Of a stretch of 7,705 bases of DNA, positions 1 to 5,711 are shown piece after piece; positions within the stretch are counted from its first letter, which is position 1; each line of letters opens with the position of its first letter. Location of the stretch: contig JAGGDZ010000258.1 in assembly GCA_024648655.1 (NCBI GenBank), positions 1-7,705 on the forward strand. The letters run 5' to 3'. Made by a program: the position numbers and the translations under genes. The stretch comes from Chloroflexota bacterium (GTDB lineage: Bacteria > Chloroflexota > Dehalococcoidia > Lucifugimonadales > JADFKI01). The notes under the pieces were generated by a model, which did no database searches, was not told where the DNA came from, and saw only the letters and a list, made by a program, of their open reading frames with translations.

Positions 1-2
1 GA

Positions 3-728
3 GCTGATGGCGAAGCCTTTGCGCATCTCGATCCGTCAGTGCGTGAGCGGACTGATGCCCTCGACTCGCTCGGAAACACCACTGCCGCAACGGGCAAAGG
101 CTTCGCCATCGGCTCTGCTGTGCTCACCGCGCTCGCTCTAATGGCTGCCTATTCGCAGGAAGCCGATATTCAGACATTCGATCTGCTCAATGTCAGAGTC
201 CTGATGGGCCTGATTATCGGCGCGATGATGCCCTTCCTGTTCGCTGCCCTGACCATGCAGGCGGTTGGCAGGGCTGCCGGCGCAATGGTTGAGGAAGTCC
301 GACGCCAATTCCGCGAGATTAAGGGCCTGCTCGAAGGCACCGCAGAAGCAGACTACGCGCAGGCGGTCGCAATCAGCACGAACGGCGCCATGAAGGAGAT
401 GGTCGTGCCGGGCCTGCTTGCCGTTATCGTGCCTGTACTGGTCGGCATAATACTGGGAGCGGCTGCGCTGGGCGGACTGCTCATCGGAGCGATTGCGACG
501 GGCTTCCTGCTTGCCATCATGATGGCAAATGCTGGCGGCTCTTGGGACAATGCCAAGAAGTACATCGAGGCGGGCAACCTTGGCGGCAAAGGATCCGAGC
601 AGCATGACGCTGCCGTCGTAGGTGATACCGTAGGCGACCCCTTCAAGGACACGTCCGGACCTGCGCTGAACATTCTTATCAAGCTGATGTCGATTGTGGC
701 ACTGGTGTTTGCGCCATTGTTCCTGTAA
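3..728 (+). CDS. hppA: Membrane-bound ion-translocating pyrophosphatase, C-terminal part (5' end outside window)
   Basis: Integral membrane enzyme that hydrolyses pyrophosphate and uses the energy to pump H+ or Na+ across the cytoplasmic membrane. The reading frame is open from base 3, so this is the C-terminal ~241 residues of a protein usually near 700 aa; the in-frame GTG at 39 is internal. Family hallmarks seen: RERTDALDSLGNTTAATGKG with GFAIGSA following, then GGSWDNAKKYIEAG, and near the end the acidic substrate-binding stretch DTVGDPFKDTSGPALN. Several hydrophobic helices separate these. Ala and Gly in GNTTAATGKG stand where potassium-independent enzymes carry Lys and Thr, so by known family rules this is the K+-dependent subfamily. 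The residues that decide Na+ versus H+ lie upstream of the window. The first residues (ADGEAFAHL) differ from the usual DNAGG-IAEM stretch, which could be natural variation or an indel. A hairpin follows the stop by 22 bp. Confidence 0.96.
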   Translation, partial: ADGEAFAHLDPSVRERTDALDSLGNTTAATGKGFAIGSAVLTALALMAAYSQEADIQTFDLLNVRVLMGLIIGAMMPFLFAALTMQAVGRAAGAMVEEVRRQFREIKGLLEGTAEADYAQAVAISTNGAMKEMVVPGLLAVIVPVLVGIILGAAALGGLLIGAIATGFLLAIMMANAGGSWDNAKKYIEAGNLGGKGSEQHDAAVVGDTVGDPFKDTSGPALNILIKLMSIVALVFAPLFL

Positions 729-750
729 CAGTAAAGCTATCGGGATTTAT

Positions 751-777
751 GGGATGGGGAGGATTCCGCCCCGTCCC
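751..777 (+). terminator. Hairpin downstream of hppA (weak terminator candidate)
   Basis: GGGATGGGG (751-759) pairs with CCCCGTCCC (769-777): nine pairs including one T-G wobble, with a 9-nt loop. It begins 22 bp after the hppA stop codon, where a terminator is expected. It is followed by AACCTTCC rather than a run of T, so intrinsic termination is uncertain. It may be part of the adjoining hairpin repeat. Confidence 0.4.
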
Positions 778-810
778 AACCTTCCTCCCAAATAATAAGG
801 GAAGGGTTGG
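775..810. repeat. Short C/G-rich hairpin repeat, copy 1 (left of tRNA-Leu)
   Basis: CCAACCTTCC (776-785) pairs with GGAA-GGGTTGG (800-810), with one bulged G and an A/T-rich loop. A related element lies on the other side of the tRNA at 1056-1090; both share a CCC-AACCTTCC left arm and a GGGaAGGG-type right arm. This looks like a small dispersed intergenic hairpin family. Copy number in the genome cannot be seen here. Confidence 0.4.
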
Positions 811-835
811 TTACCGCCACCATGAGTCAGGTCTG

Positions 836-844
836 TGCTACAAT
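836..844 (+). promoter_or_regulatory. Extended -10 promoter for tRNA-Leu
   Basis: TGCTACAAT (TG at 836-837, -10 TACAAT at 839-844) is an extended -10 element. Transcription would start near 851, about 37 nt before the mature tRNA. No good -35 is visible at 16-18 bp spacing, which is tolerated for extended -10 promoters. Confidence 0.45.
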
Positions 845-887
845 TCAATTGGACAGAGTTAAGTCTCAAGACTGGCTTCCCAGAACT

Positions 888-973
888 GCCGAGGTGGCGA
901 AATGGCAGACGCGGCGGACTTAAAATCCGCTTCTCGCAAGAGAGTGGGGGTTCGAGTCCCTTCCTCGGCACCA
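888..973 (+). tRNA. tRNA-Leu (anticodon UAA), CCA encoded
   Basis: Class II tRNA that decodes UUA leucine codons. Acceptor stem GCCGAGG (888-894) pairs with CCTCGGC (963-969), followed by discriminator A970 and genome-encoded CCA (971-973). The anticodon stem is GCGGA (914-918) with TCCGC (926-930) around the loop CTTAAAA, which puts the anticodon TAA at 921-923. A long variable arm (about 931-945, TCTC/GAGA) is typical of leucine tRNAs. The T arm has the loop TTCGAGT between GGGGG and CCCTT, so it contains two G-U pairs. It is a single-gene unit with its own -10 element upstream and a terminator 18 nt downstream. Confidence 0.97.
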
Positions 974-991
974 CGCAAATCCCAAGAATAG

Positions 992-1020
992 AGGGCTTGG
1001 CTTAGAACCAAGCCCTTTTT
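992..1020 (+). terminator. Rho-independent terminator of tRNA-Leu
   Basis: AGGGCTTGG (992-1000) pairs perfectly with CCAAGCCCT (1008-1016) around a 7-nt loop, and a run of five T ends at 1020. This is a textbook intrinsic terminator placed 18 nt after the tRNA CCA end. Confidence 0.9.
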
Positions 1021-1055
1021 GCCGGCTAATGGTTGGCGATTGACGAGGGCGTTCA

Positions 1056-1090
1056 CCCCACCCTAACCTTCCCATATCGAAGGGCAAGGG
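1056..1090. repeat. Short C/G-rich hairpin repeat, copy 2 (between tRNA-Leu and aminotransferase)
   Basis: CCTTCCC (1067-1073) pairs with GGG (1082-1084) plus AAGG (1086-1089), with C1085 bulged. The left flank CCCCACCCTAACC resembles the left arm of the element at 775-810. It lies 13 bp beyond the stop of the minus-strand aminotransferase, so it could also serve as that gene's 3' hairpin, but it lacks a T run. Confidence 0.35.
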
Positions 1091-1102
1091 ACAATGTGGC
1101 AC

Positions 1103-2002
1103 TTACGCCTGACTCATGACTTGGTCCACAATGTTGACGCCAACCGTCTCGCTCCAGGCTGCCAGTAGCTGCTGTGTGATGTCGCCGGGCTTGCCGTCCG
1201 CGACTGTGCGGTTATCGACCTTTGTAACCGGAAGAATGCAGGGACCGGTGCGGGAGAAGAAGACCTCGTTGGATGTGTACAGGTCGTAGGGCTGCAAGTC
1301 TTCCTGTGCGACCGGAATACCGAGTTGGTTCGCGAGGTCGAGTACCATGTTGCGAGAGCCGCCCTGCAGAATGGTGCTGTCGCCCGGGGTGCGAATTACG
1401 CCGTCCGTGACGATAAAGACGTTGTTGGATGTGCCCTCTGTGATGTTGCCATCGAGGTCAAGCAACAAAGGCCAGGCTTCAGGGTCCACGTCACCTGCTT
1501 CAATCTCGGCGAGCGCGAAGTTCATTCGGCTCTGATGCTTGATTTTCGAATCCAAGGACTCCGGGGAGTAGCTTCGGGTGCGGGCTACAACGGCGTGCAG
1601 TCCGTCCGTGTAAGCCGGCGCGAAGCGACCCAAGTCGATAGGGCTGACGCGGACGCAAACATTTTGGGGGCCCGCGCTGTGCGTCCAGATGCCTTTCCCA
1701 CGAGTGACGAACTGGCGTATGTAGAAGTCGCCGACTTTGGCACGCGCTGCTTCGTTGCGCGCAACGACCTCCTCGCTGATGGCGTGCATCTCATCGGGCG
1801 ACAAGCCGGGGTCCATTCGCGCATATTGCAGTGAACGGTACAGTCTGGCGATGTGATAGTCCATGCGGAAGGTCTTGCCGTTGAAGGTGCGCTCCACATC
1901 GAACACGACATCGCCGGTGGTGAAACCGCGGTCGTCCGGGTCAATTCGCACATGGCTCAAGGGCACCCACTCACCGTTGAAATAGGAAATGTAGTCCGTC
2001 AT
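1103..2002 (-). CDS. Class IV (fold type IV) PLP-dependent aminotransferase, branched-chain or D-amino-acid aminotransferase-like
   Basis: Cytoplasmic PLP enzyme of 299 aa, the usual size for this family, which includes branched-chain aminotransferase (IlvE), D-amino-acid aminotransferase and aminodeoxychorismate lyase. Seen: an N-terminal FNGEWVPLSHVRIDPDDRGF stretch, the probable Schiff-base lysine in SKIKHQSRMN (Lys155), the conserved glutamate of ITEGTSNNVFIV (Glu189) that contacts the PLP pyridine nitrogen, the phosphate-binding turn ILQGGSRNMV (211-220), and TSNEVFFSRTGPCILPV near the C-terminus. The start is well set: AGGAGG at 2008-2013 (complement) lies 5 nt before the ATG. The gene is divergent from the methyltransferase across a 57-bp gap. 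The active-site turn differs from the ILxGITR of typical IlvE, so an exact substrate, and the name ilvE, cannot be supported. The family call is firm; the substrate is inferred only as an amino acid. Confidence 0.92.
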   Translation of the reverse strand: MTDYISYFNGEWVPLSHVRIDPDDRGFTTGDVVFDVERTFNGKTFRMDYHIARLYRSLQYARMDPGLSPDEMHAISEEVVARNEAARAKVGDFYIRQFVTRGKGIWTHSAGPQNVCVRVSPIDLGRFAPAYTDGLHAVVARTRSYSPESLDSKIKHQSRMNFALAEIEAGDVDPEAWPLLLDLDGNITEGTSNNVFIVTDGVIRTPGDSTILQGGSRNMVLDLANQLGIPVAQEDLQPYDLYTSNEVFFSRTGPCILPVTKVDNRTVADGKPGDITQQLLAAWSETVGVNIVDQVMSQA

Positions 2003-2059
2003 ACTTACCTCCTGTGTGTCGGTTCAAGATAACTGAATTCAACATTGATCGGTGAATCT

Positions 2060-2872
2060 ATGAATAGAATGTACAACGACTTCGCCCATCTGTGGCCGCT
2101 AATCAGCCACCATTCGGACTACGAGACTGAGGCGCGCCACTGGCGGGATGCGCTCACTGCGGAGCTGGGGCAGGGCAGGCTGCGAATCCTCGAGCTTGGT
2201 GTAGGTGGCGGCAATAATCTTCATCACATACTATACCCTGATTGCGATGGCAGTCCATCCGCTAATGCGGCTTGTAACGGAGAGCACATGCGGCGCGCGA
2301 GTCCTGCCCATGACGCTGTGGTGGTTGATCCGTCCGCCGAGATGCTCGCCAACTGCAAGCTTCTCAACCCCACTGTCGAGCAACACATCGGGGACATGCG
2401 CTCTGTAAGGTTGAATTCGGACAGAAACCTTGATGCTGTGCTGATTCACGATGCTGTCTGCTACCTCCTGAGTGAAGACGATATCAAGGCGACTCTTGAG
2501 ACCGCGCGCATCCATCTTCGCACCGGTGGCGCACTCATAATGGCACCGGACTGGTACACTGAAACGTACCCAGGAACGAAGCTCGATGCGGGTATCAGGC
2601 GCGATGTAACGCCTGAGTTCGCTTCCATTGAGTACGACCATGATCCTGACCCCGACGACAGCACGCTTGAATCAGTGTTCATCTACATCATCAAGAACGA
2701 AGACGGAAGCGTCAGAGTCGAGGAAGACCGCCACATTACCGGTGTTTTTTCCATTCGTGTTTGGCTCAGCCTGATGGAGCAGGCGGGTTTCCGCGCCAAA
2801 TGCCTTCCGTATCCCGTTCATGAAGACGGGAGGGACGGGTATCTGCTGGTAGGCATTCTACCCTCACTCTAA
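2060..2872 (+). CDS. Class I SAM-dependent methyltransferase
   Basis: Predicted soluble methyltransferase of 270 aa with a Rossmann-type SAM fold; the methyl acceptor is unknown. Seen (numbering from the ATG at 2060): motif I ILELGVGGGNN (about 43-53), the acidic end of strand 2 VVVDPSAEML (about 87-96), the GDM motif (112-114), strand 4 AVLIHDAVCYL (126-136) and LRTGGALIM (about 154-161). The C-terminal half carries an acidic DHDPDPDD stretch and ends with a strand typical of these folds. Possible starts are TTG 2045, ATG 2060 and ATG 2069 (MYNDFAHLWPLIS); none has a strong ribosome site, and only a weak GGTGA precedes 2060. Between motif I and strand 2 there is an unusually long Ala/Ser/Asn-rich insert (about 59-84). 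It is divergent from the aminotransferase and convergent with the SDR, so it is probably transcribed alone. Confidence 0.9.
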   Translation: MNRMYNDFAHLWPLISHHSDYETEARHWRDALTAELGQGRLRILELGVGGGNNLHHILYPDCDGSPSANAACNGEHMRRASPAHDAVVVDPSAEMLANCKLLNPTVEQHIGDMRSVRLNSDRNLDAVLIHDAVCYLLSEDDIKATLETARIHLRTGGALIMAPDWYTETYPGTKLDAGIRRDVTPEFASIEYDHDPDPDDSTLESVFIYIIKNEDGSVRVEEDRHITGVFSIRVWLSLMEQAGFRAKCLPYPVHEDGRDGYLLVGILPSL

Positions 2873-2923
2873 ACCTTCTTTCATCAGGAGGAAAGTGAGC
2901 TTTATCTACCTTCGTTTGACGCG

Positions 2924-3670
2924 TTAGCGAGCGATGAAACCACCGTCGATAACCAGTTCTGTGCCGGTGACAAAGGACGCTTCGTCTGACGCCAGGAACA
3001 GTACGCCATTGGCGACCTCGATGGTTTCGCCGGTCCTTCGAAGTGGCGTCAGACGTATCTGCTCCTCTCGCATTGCGTTATCCGTGTTAGAAGTGCGCAT
3101 AGGCGGCATGAAGCCAGGATGAACGGAGTTGACGCGGATGTTGTCCGGACCGTACTGCACCGCCATAGCCTTTGTGAATATCCGCACGGCGCCTTTGGAG
3201 GCATGGTAGGCGGGATGGCCTCCCTCGCCGCCGACGAAGCCCATAATGGACGAGATGTTGACGATGGAACCACCGCCGGTCTGTCTCATCTGCTCAACGG
3301 CGTACTTGGTGCCAAGGAACACGCCCGTCGCGTTGACATCCATGATGCGCTGCCAGCCACCGAAGTCCAGATTGTCCTGTTCAGACCCGCTGCTGACGCC
3401 CGCGTTGTTTACGAGAATGTCCAGTTTGCCGTAGAGCGATATGGTCTCCGCAATGAGGCGCTCCCAGCCATGCTCGCTCGTGACATTGGTACGGACATAG
3501 GTCGCCTCGCCACCAGCCTCCGCGATTTCGGCTTCGACCTGCTTGCCTTCATCGTCCAGCACATCGGCGATGACCACCTTCGCGCCCTCGCGGGCAAATA
3601 GGCGCGCCTCTTCCGCGCCCATGCCGCCCGCAGCGCCCGTAATGATTGCTACCTTGCCTTCCAATCTCAT
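2924..3670 (-). CDS. Short-chain dehydrogenase/reductase (classical SDR), NAD-type
   Basis: Cytoplasmic NAD(H)-dependent oxidoreductase of the classical SDR family, 248 aa, full length for the family. Seen in order: cofactor motif TGAAGGMG (11-18), Asp36 at the end of strand 2 (IADV), which favours NAD over NADP, NNAG (88-91), catalytic Asn113, Ser in NISS (140/141), Tyr155 and Lys159 of YHASK, NSVHPGFM after strand 6, and the C-terminal LVIDGGF. The start at 3670 is chosen because AGGAGGTG (AGGAGG at 3678-3683, complement) lies at ideal spacing; an in-frame ATG 60 bp further upstream lacks one. Annotations of such proteins often read 3-oxoacyl-ACP reductase or glucose dehydrogenase, but the substrate cannot be read from sequence. 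A palindrome 22 bp upstream of the start may be an operator. Confidence 0.96.
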   Translation of the reverse strand: MRLEGKVAIITGAAGGMGAEEARLFAREGAKVVIADVLDDEGKQVEAEIAEAGGEATYVRTNVTSEHGWERLIAETISLYGKLDILVNNAGVSSGSEQDNLDFGGWQRIMDVNATGVFLGTKYAVEQMRQTGGGSIVNISSIMGFVGGEGGHPAYHASKGAVRIFTKAMAVQYGPDNIRVNSVHPGFMPPMRTSNTDNAMREEQIRLTPLRRTGETIEVANGVLFLASDEASFVTGTELVIDGGFIAR

Positions 3671-3691
3671 AGCGACACCTCCTGCGCGATT

Positions 3692-3705
3692 CAGTTGACC
3701 AACTG
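3692..3705. promoter_or_regulatory. Inverted repeat in the SDR leader (operator candidate)
   Basis: CAGTTG (3692-3697) and CAACTG (3700-3705) are perfect inverted half-sites separated by AC. They lie 22 bp upstream of the SDR start codon and just beyond its ribosome site. A dimeric repressor could bind here. The hairpin is too short to act as a terminator. The element is palindromic by inspection; its function is inferred. Confidence 0.3.
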
Positions 3706-3794
3706 TCCGATAGGAGGCATTGTGCGCCAATCCGATGATAATGTCCAGTAGAACGTATCAGTGCGCCAGTGAGCATACTATTCATAACCCGCAT

Positions 3795-3816
3795 CCCCTG
3801 CCTTCGTAGGGGCAGG
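3795..3816. repeat. Small hairpin repeat (CCTGCC/GGCAGG)
   Basis: CCTGCC (3797-3802) pairs with GGCAGG (3811-3816) across an 8-nt loop; alternatively CCCC (3795-3798) pairs with GGGG (3809-3812). It has the look of a dispersed intergenic repeat. It sits in the 298-bp divergent gap between the SDR and the tandem-repeat gene, where I see no coding sequence. Confidence 0.35.
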
Positions 3817-3894
3817 CTCCCTTCCAATCAAGAGTCAAAGGACAAGTGGAACGGCACTGTCTCTACCATCAGCGGCGCGTTGCACTGTAACGGT

Positions 3895-3923
3895 TTGCGC
3901 GTCAATAGACTACGGGGTATAAT
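3895..3923 (+). promoter_or_regulatory. Sigma70-type promoter of the tandem-repeat gene
   Basis: TTGCGC (3895-3900) and a consensus TATAAT (3918-3923) are separated by exactly 17 bp. Transcription would start near 3930, leaving a leader of about 39 nt with a strong ribosome site (GGGAGGTG, 3956-3963) before the ATG at 3969. Confidence 0.7.
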
Positions 3924-3968
3924 CCGCTTGAAATACACCTGAAATCACCTTGAAAGGGAGGTGTCGCT

Positions 3969-4763
3969 ATGGCAAGAGAGCGAGGCGATGTAATTATCGG
4001 AGACGGCAGTATCAAGTTTGGACTGGAGTACCGCGACCTGCTCAACGACCAGGGCGTGTGCCTCCATGCACTCGGTGATGTGGACGGCGAAGAGGTTGAG
4101 CTTCTGCGCTTCGACTGCTTCGACCATGAACCGCATTACCATTACGGACCGGAGAAGCGCAACACACGTCTGATGCTCGACAAGACGACTGAGGGAGACC
4201 CGCTCGACTGGACGCTCAAGCAGCTCAACGAACGGTTGCCGGAGATGGTTCGCCGCGCCGGATACGACGAACTCGCGGATAGCATCGACATAGACGGCCT
4301 TCAGGATGCGCTCGCCGAGACTGAAGCCACCGCTAAGCAGATGTCAGTGGACGGTCGGCGCACGGTGATGCATGATCGTGGCGATGTCATCATTGAGGCG
4401 GGCCCCGTTCGCTTCGGCATCGAATTCCGCGAGCTGATGAACGACAGGGGAGTGGCGATACACGTTCTTGGCGATCTGGGCAGCGAAGAGTATGAACTGC
4501 TGACTTTTGACTGCTTCGAACGCGCGCCGCACTACCACTATGGGCCCAGAGCGAAGAACCAAAGGCTCTACCTCGACATGACCACTACACCTGATCCGCT
4601 GGACTGGGCGCTGAATCTGTTCAAGGGCGGCAAGCTGGCAGCAATGCTCGACCGCGCCGGATATAGCGACCACGCCGCTCGGCTTAATCCAGCCGTGCTC
4701 GCCGAAAGCGTTGCTGAGGTGGAGAAGGTCGCGAACGAGATGCAGGCAGCCAACGCCAAGTAA
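3969..4763 (+). CDS. Protein of unknown function made of two tandem copies of one domain (PHYHYGP motif)
   Basis: Function not recognised. The 264-aa protein is an internal duplication: residues 5-84 and 137-216 align without gaps at about 60% identity (49 of 80 by hand count), and the similarity continues more weakly to about 125 and 258. Each copy contains RGDVII, FG-E-R-L-ND-GV, H-LGD, EELL-FDCF (48-51 and 180-183), PHYHYGP (55-61 and 187-193), N-RL-LD-TT-DPLDW and a C-terminal RAGY plus a Glu/Ala-rich helix. The invariant Cys and the His-x-His pair could bind metal, which is inference only. There is no signal peptide or membrane helix, so it is probably cytoplasmic and acidic. The start is supported by GGGAGGTG 5 nt before the ATG and by a consensus promoter. 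It is monocistronic, with hairpins following the stop. Confidence 0.9.
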   Translation: MARERGDVIIGDGSIKFGLEYRDLLNDQGVCLHALGDVDGEEVELLRFDCFDHEPHYHYGPEKRNTRLMLDKTTEGDPLDWTLKQLNERLPEMVRRAGYDELADSIDIDGLQDALAETEATAKQMSVDGRRTVMHDRGDVIIEAGPVRFGIEFRELMNDRGVAIHVLGDLGSEEYELLTFDCFERAPHYHYGPRAKNQRLYLDMTTTPDPLDWALNLFKGGKLAAMLDRAGYSDHAARLNPAVLAESVAEVEKVANEMQAANAK

Positions 4764-4778
4764 ACCGAGTCAACGCAT

Positions 4779-4817
4779 CCGCTCTTGCATAAGTAGAGCG
4801 GGTTAGGGTTCTCCCGC
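4779..4817 (+). terminator. Hairpin(s) just after the tandem-repeat gene (weak terminator candidate)
   Basis: CCGCTCT (4779-4785) pairs perfectly with AGAGCGG (4795-4801) around a 9-nt loop, starting 15 bp after the stop codon. A competing stem, GCGGG (4798-4802) with CCCGC (4813-4817), overlaps it. Neither has a proper T run, so termination would be weak or factor-dependent. Confidence 0.4.
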
Positions 4818-4852
4818 ATTTCGGTTCGAAAGGGAGTCGAGCAGAACAAATT

Positions 4853-4884
4853 CGCAGCCTCGCGGCAATTGCCGCGAGGCTGCG
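4853..4884. repeat. 32-bp perfect palindrome
   Basis: Bases 4853-4868 are the exact reverse complement of 4869-4884, centred on GCAATTGC. As RNA it folds into a 14-bp G/C-rich stem with an AATT loop on either strand. On the plus strand it is followed by TGCGTGAAG, and on the minus strand by AATTTGTTCTG, so it is at best a bidirectional terminator with a weak U tract. It separates the tandem-repeat gene from the promoter of the small exported protein. Confidence 0.85.
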
Positions 4885-4908
4885 TGCGTGAAGCGTACAC
4901 AAAACTAA

Positions 4909-4937
4909 TTGTTTATTAACCTGAAACCTGCTACGGT
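4909..4937 (+). promoter_or_regulatory. Promoter of the small exported protein
   Basis: TTGTTT (4909-4914), a 17-bp spacer and TACGGT (4932-4937) preceded by TGC, giving an extended -10. The predicted start is near 4944. It lies just after the large palindrome, so it would start a new transcription unit with a leader of about 87 nt. Confidence 0.5.
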
Positions 4938-5030
4938 AACTTATGTGTTCTCGTTACCCGCTTTCACTTTTTGAGCAAGCGATCGAGGCGCATCAGCAAG
5001 AAACAGAAACACATGGCAGAGAGTGAATGA

Positions 5031-5354
5031 ATGAAGCGAACTCTACTGATTGCGGTCGTAGCGATAATCGGACTAATGGCATGCTTGCCCAATGTTTCCA
5101 CTGAACTATCCGAACCGGAGGCGCGCGCGCTGATCGAGCGCGAAGTGCTAAATATATGCAGGGGCAAGAGTAATACCATTATCGCAAATTTACTGACGTC
5201 GGTTGAGGCCGCCGAACCCCTTGCCACAAGGGATAACTGGATCTTCACCATGAGTGTCGCTGGCGTTCAGGGAGAGCTTGAGACACTCGTCTTTCCGTCC
5301 AAAATTGTTTCGGGACCGTTCGTGGTTCATCTGCAAACGGACATATGCAAGTAG
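5031..5354 (+). CDS. Small exported protein, putative lipoprotein, unknown function
   Basis: A 107-aa product whose family I do not recognise. Residues 1-17 form a lysine/arginine-started hydrophobic signal (MKRTLLIAVVAIIGLMA) and are followed by Cys18. LMAC resembles a lipobox, although Met at -2 is not the commonest residue, so lipidation is plausible but not certain; otherwise it is a signal peptide or a single membrane anchor. The mature part has a short Glu/Arg helix (about 26-41), two further cysteines (Cys43 and Cys106) that could pair outside the cytoplasm, and a beta-rich second half. The ribosome site is poor (GAGAG about 8 nt before the ATG). A short reading frame ends at 5026, 4 nt before this start, so translational coupling is possible. 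A promoter lies at 4909-4937. No terminator with a T run follows. Confidence 0.7.
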   Translation: MKRTLLIAVVAIIGLMACLPNVSTELSEPEARALIEREVLNICRGKSNTIIANLLTSVEAAEPLATRDNWIFTMSVAGVQGELETLVFPSKIVSGPFVVHLQTDICK

Positions 5355-5711
5355 GGGATAGCATTCAGTCATGAGACGTCAACGACTCGGTTTTCGGACT
5401 GCCACGAGTTATCGCCGAACCGTGTGAACATCCGTCGCCGCAAGTAGTTCTTTCGTCATTTTACCCTTTCCCCAAGTCATTTCGAGAAGGCGAGAAATCT
5501 AAAGTCGGAAACTCGCTTGAAGCGCAACGATTCGAGATCCCTCACTGCGTTCGGAATGGCCCGGATGCAGGTGGAATCACATAGATGCACATTTCTCAGA
5601 CCTGAAAACACCTCGTGCATCATATGACCGGACGATCACATACTCCAGAGTTGAAGGCGTAATGTTGCAGGCTTCGCCTCGCAAATACACCGGCGAACCA
5701 CTGACAGACGC
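5355..5711. other. 357-bp stretch without a recognisable gene
   Basis: No reading frame with a ribosome site and a plausible protein was found. It contains an imperfect stem (CGGTT-CGG with CCGAACCG) between about 5387 and 5423, the decayed hairpin repeat at 5476-5560, and the start of the inverted repeat at the MFS stop codon. Composition is like the neighbouring intergenic DNA. I see no clear remnant of a protein gene. Confidence 0.6.
5476..5560. repeat. Decayed MITE/REP-like hairpin repeat
   Basis: The left end GTCATTTCGAGAAGGCGAG, continuing to AAATCT, and the right end GAGATCCCTCACTGCGTTC, continuing to GGAATGGC, are imperfect inverted repeats of about 25 bp around a central ~35 bp. The ends match in style the widespread bacterial hairpin repeats that read GTCATTCYGAG...AATC and its complement. 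Mismatches between the arms suggest an old copy. There is no transposase. Assignment is from pattern memory, not from a database search. Confidence 0.5.

Noticed and set aside
138..605. Minus-strand reading frames opposite hppA (155 and 109 aa)
   Set aside because: They are antisense to a strongly conserved gene, have no family likeness or ribosome site, and are expected shadows in GC-rich coding DNA.
888..973. tRNA-Leu as an integration (att) site of a genomic island
   Set aside because: No integrase and no repeated tRNA 3' end are in the window, and the tRNA is followed by its own terminator and an ordinary gene.
747..1102. Minus-strand frames running across the tRNA region (60-75 aa)
   Set aside because: They cross the tRNA gene, its terminator and the hairpin repeats. 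The RGRDSNPHSLARSGF-type peptide is the usual artefact of translating the antisense of a tRNA-Leu gene.
1325..1834. 169-aa plus-strand frame opposite the aminotransferase
   Set aside because: It is a shadow of the aminotransferase, whose motifs and ribosome site are unambiguous; the product has no domain features.
2863..2910. Convergent terminator between the methyltransferase and the SDR
   Set aside because: CTCA/TGAG plus CTTTC/GAAAG can pair only with a large bulge and no T run follows, so it is too weak to annotate.
3712..3809. AGGAGG followed by TTG/GTG in the SDR-tandem-repeat gap, giving a frame of up to 29 codons
   Set aside because: The spacing is too short for the TTG (2 nt), the GTG frame is only 9 codons, and the frame runs into the hairpin repeat.
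5370..5426. 18-codon frame just after the small exported protein (ATG at 5370)
   Set aside because: The only purine-rich site (AGGGGAT) is too far upstream, and the Arg-rich peptide shows no features.
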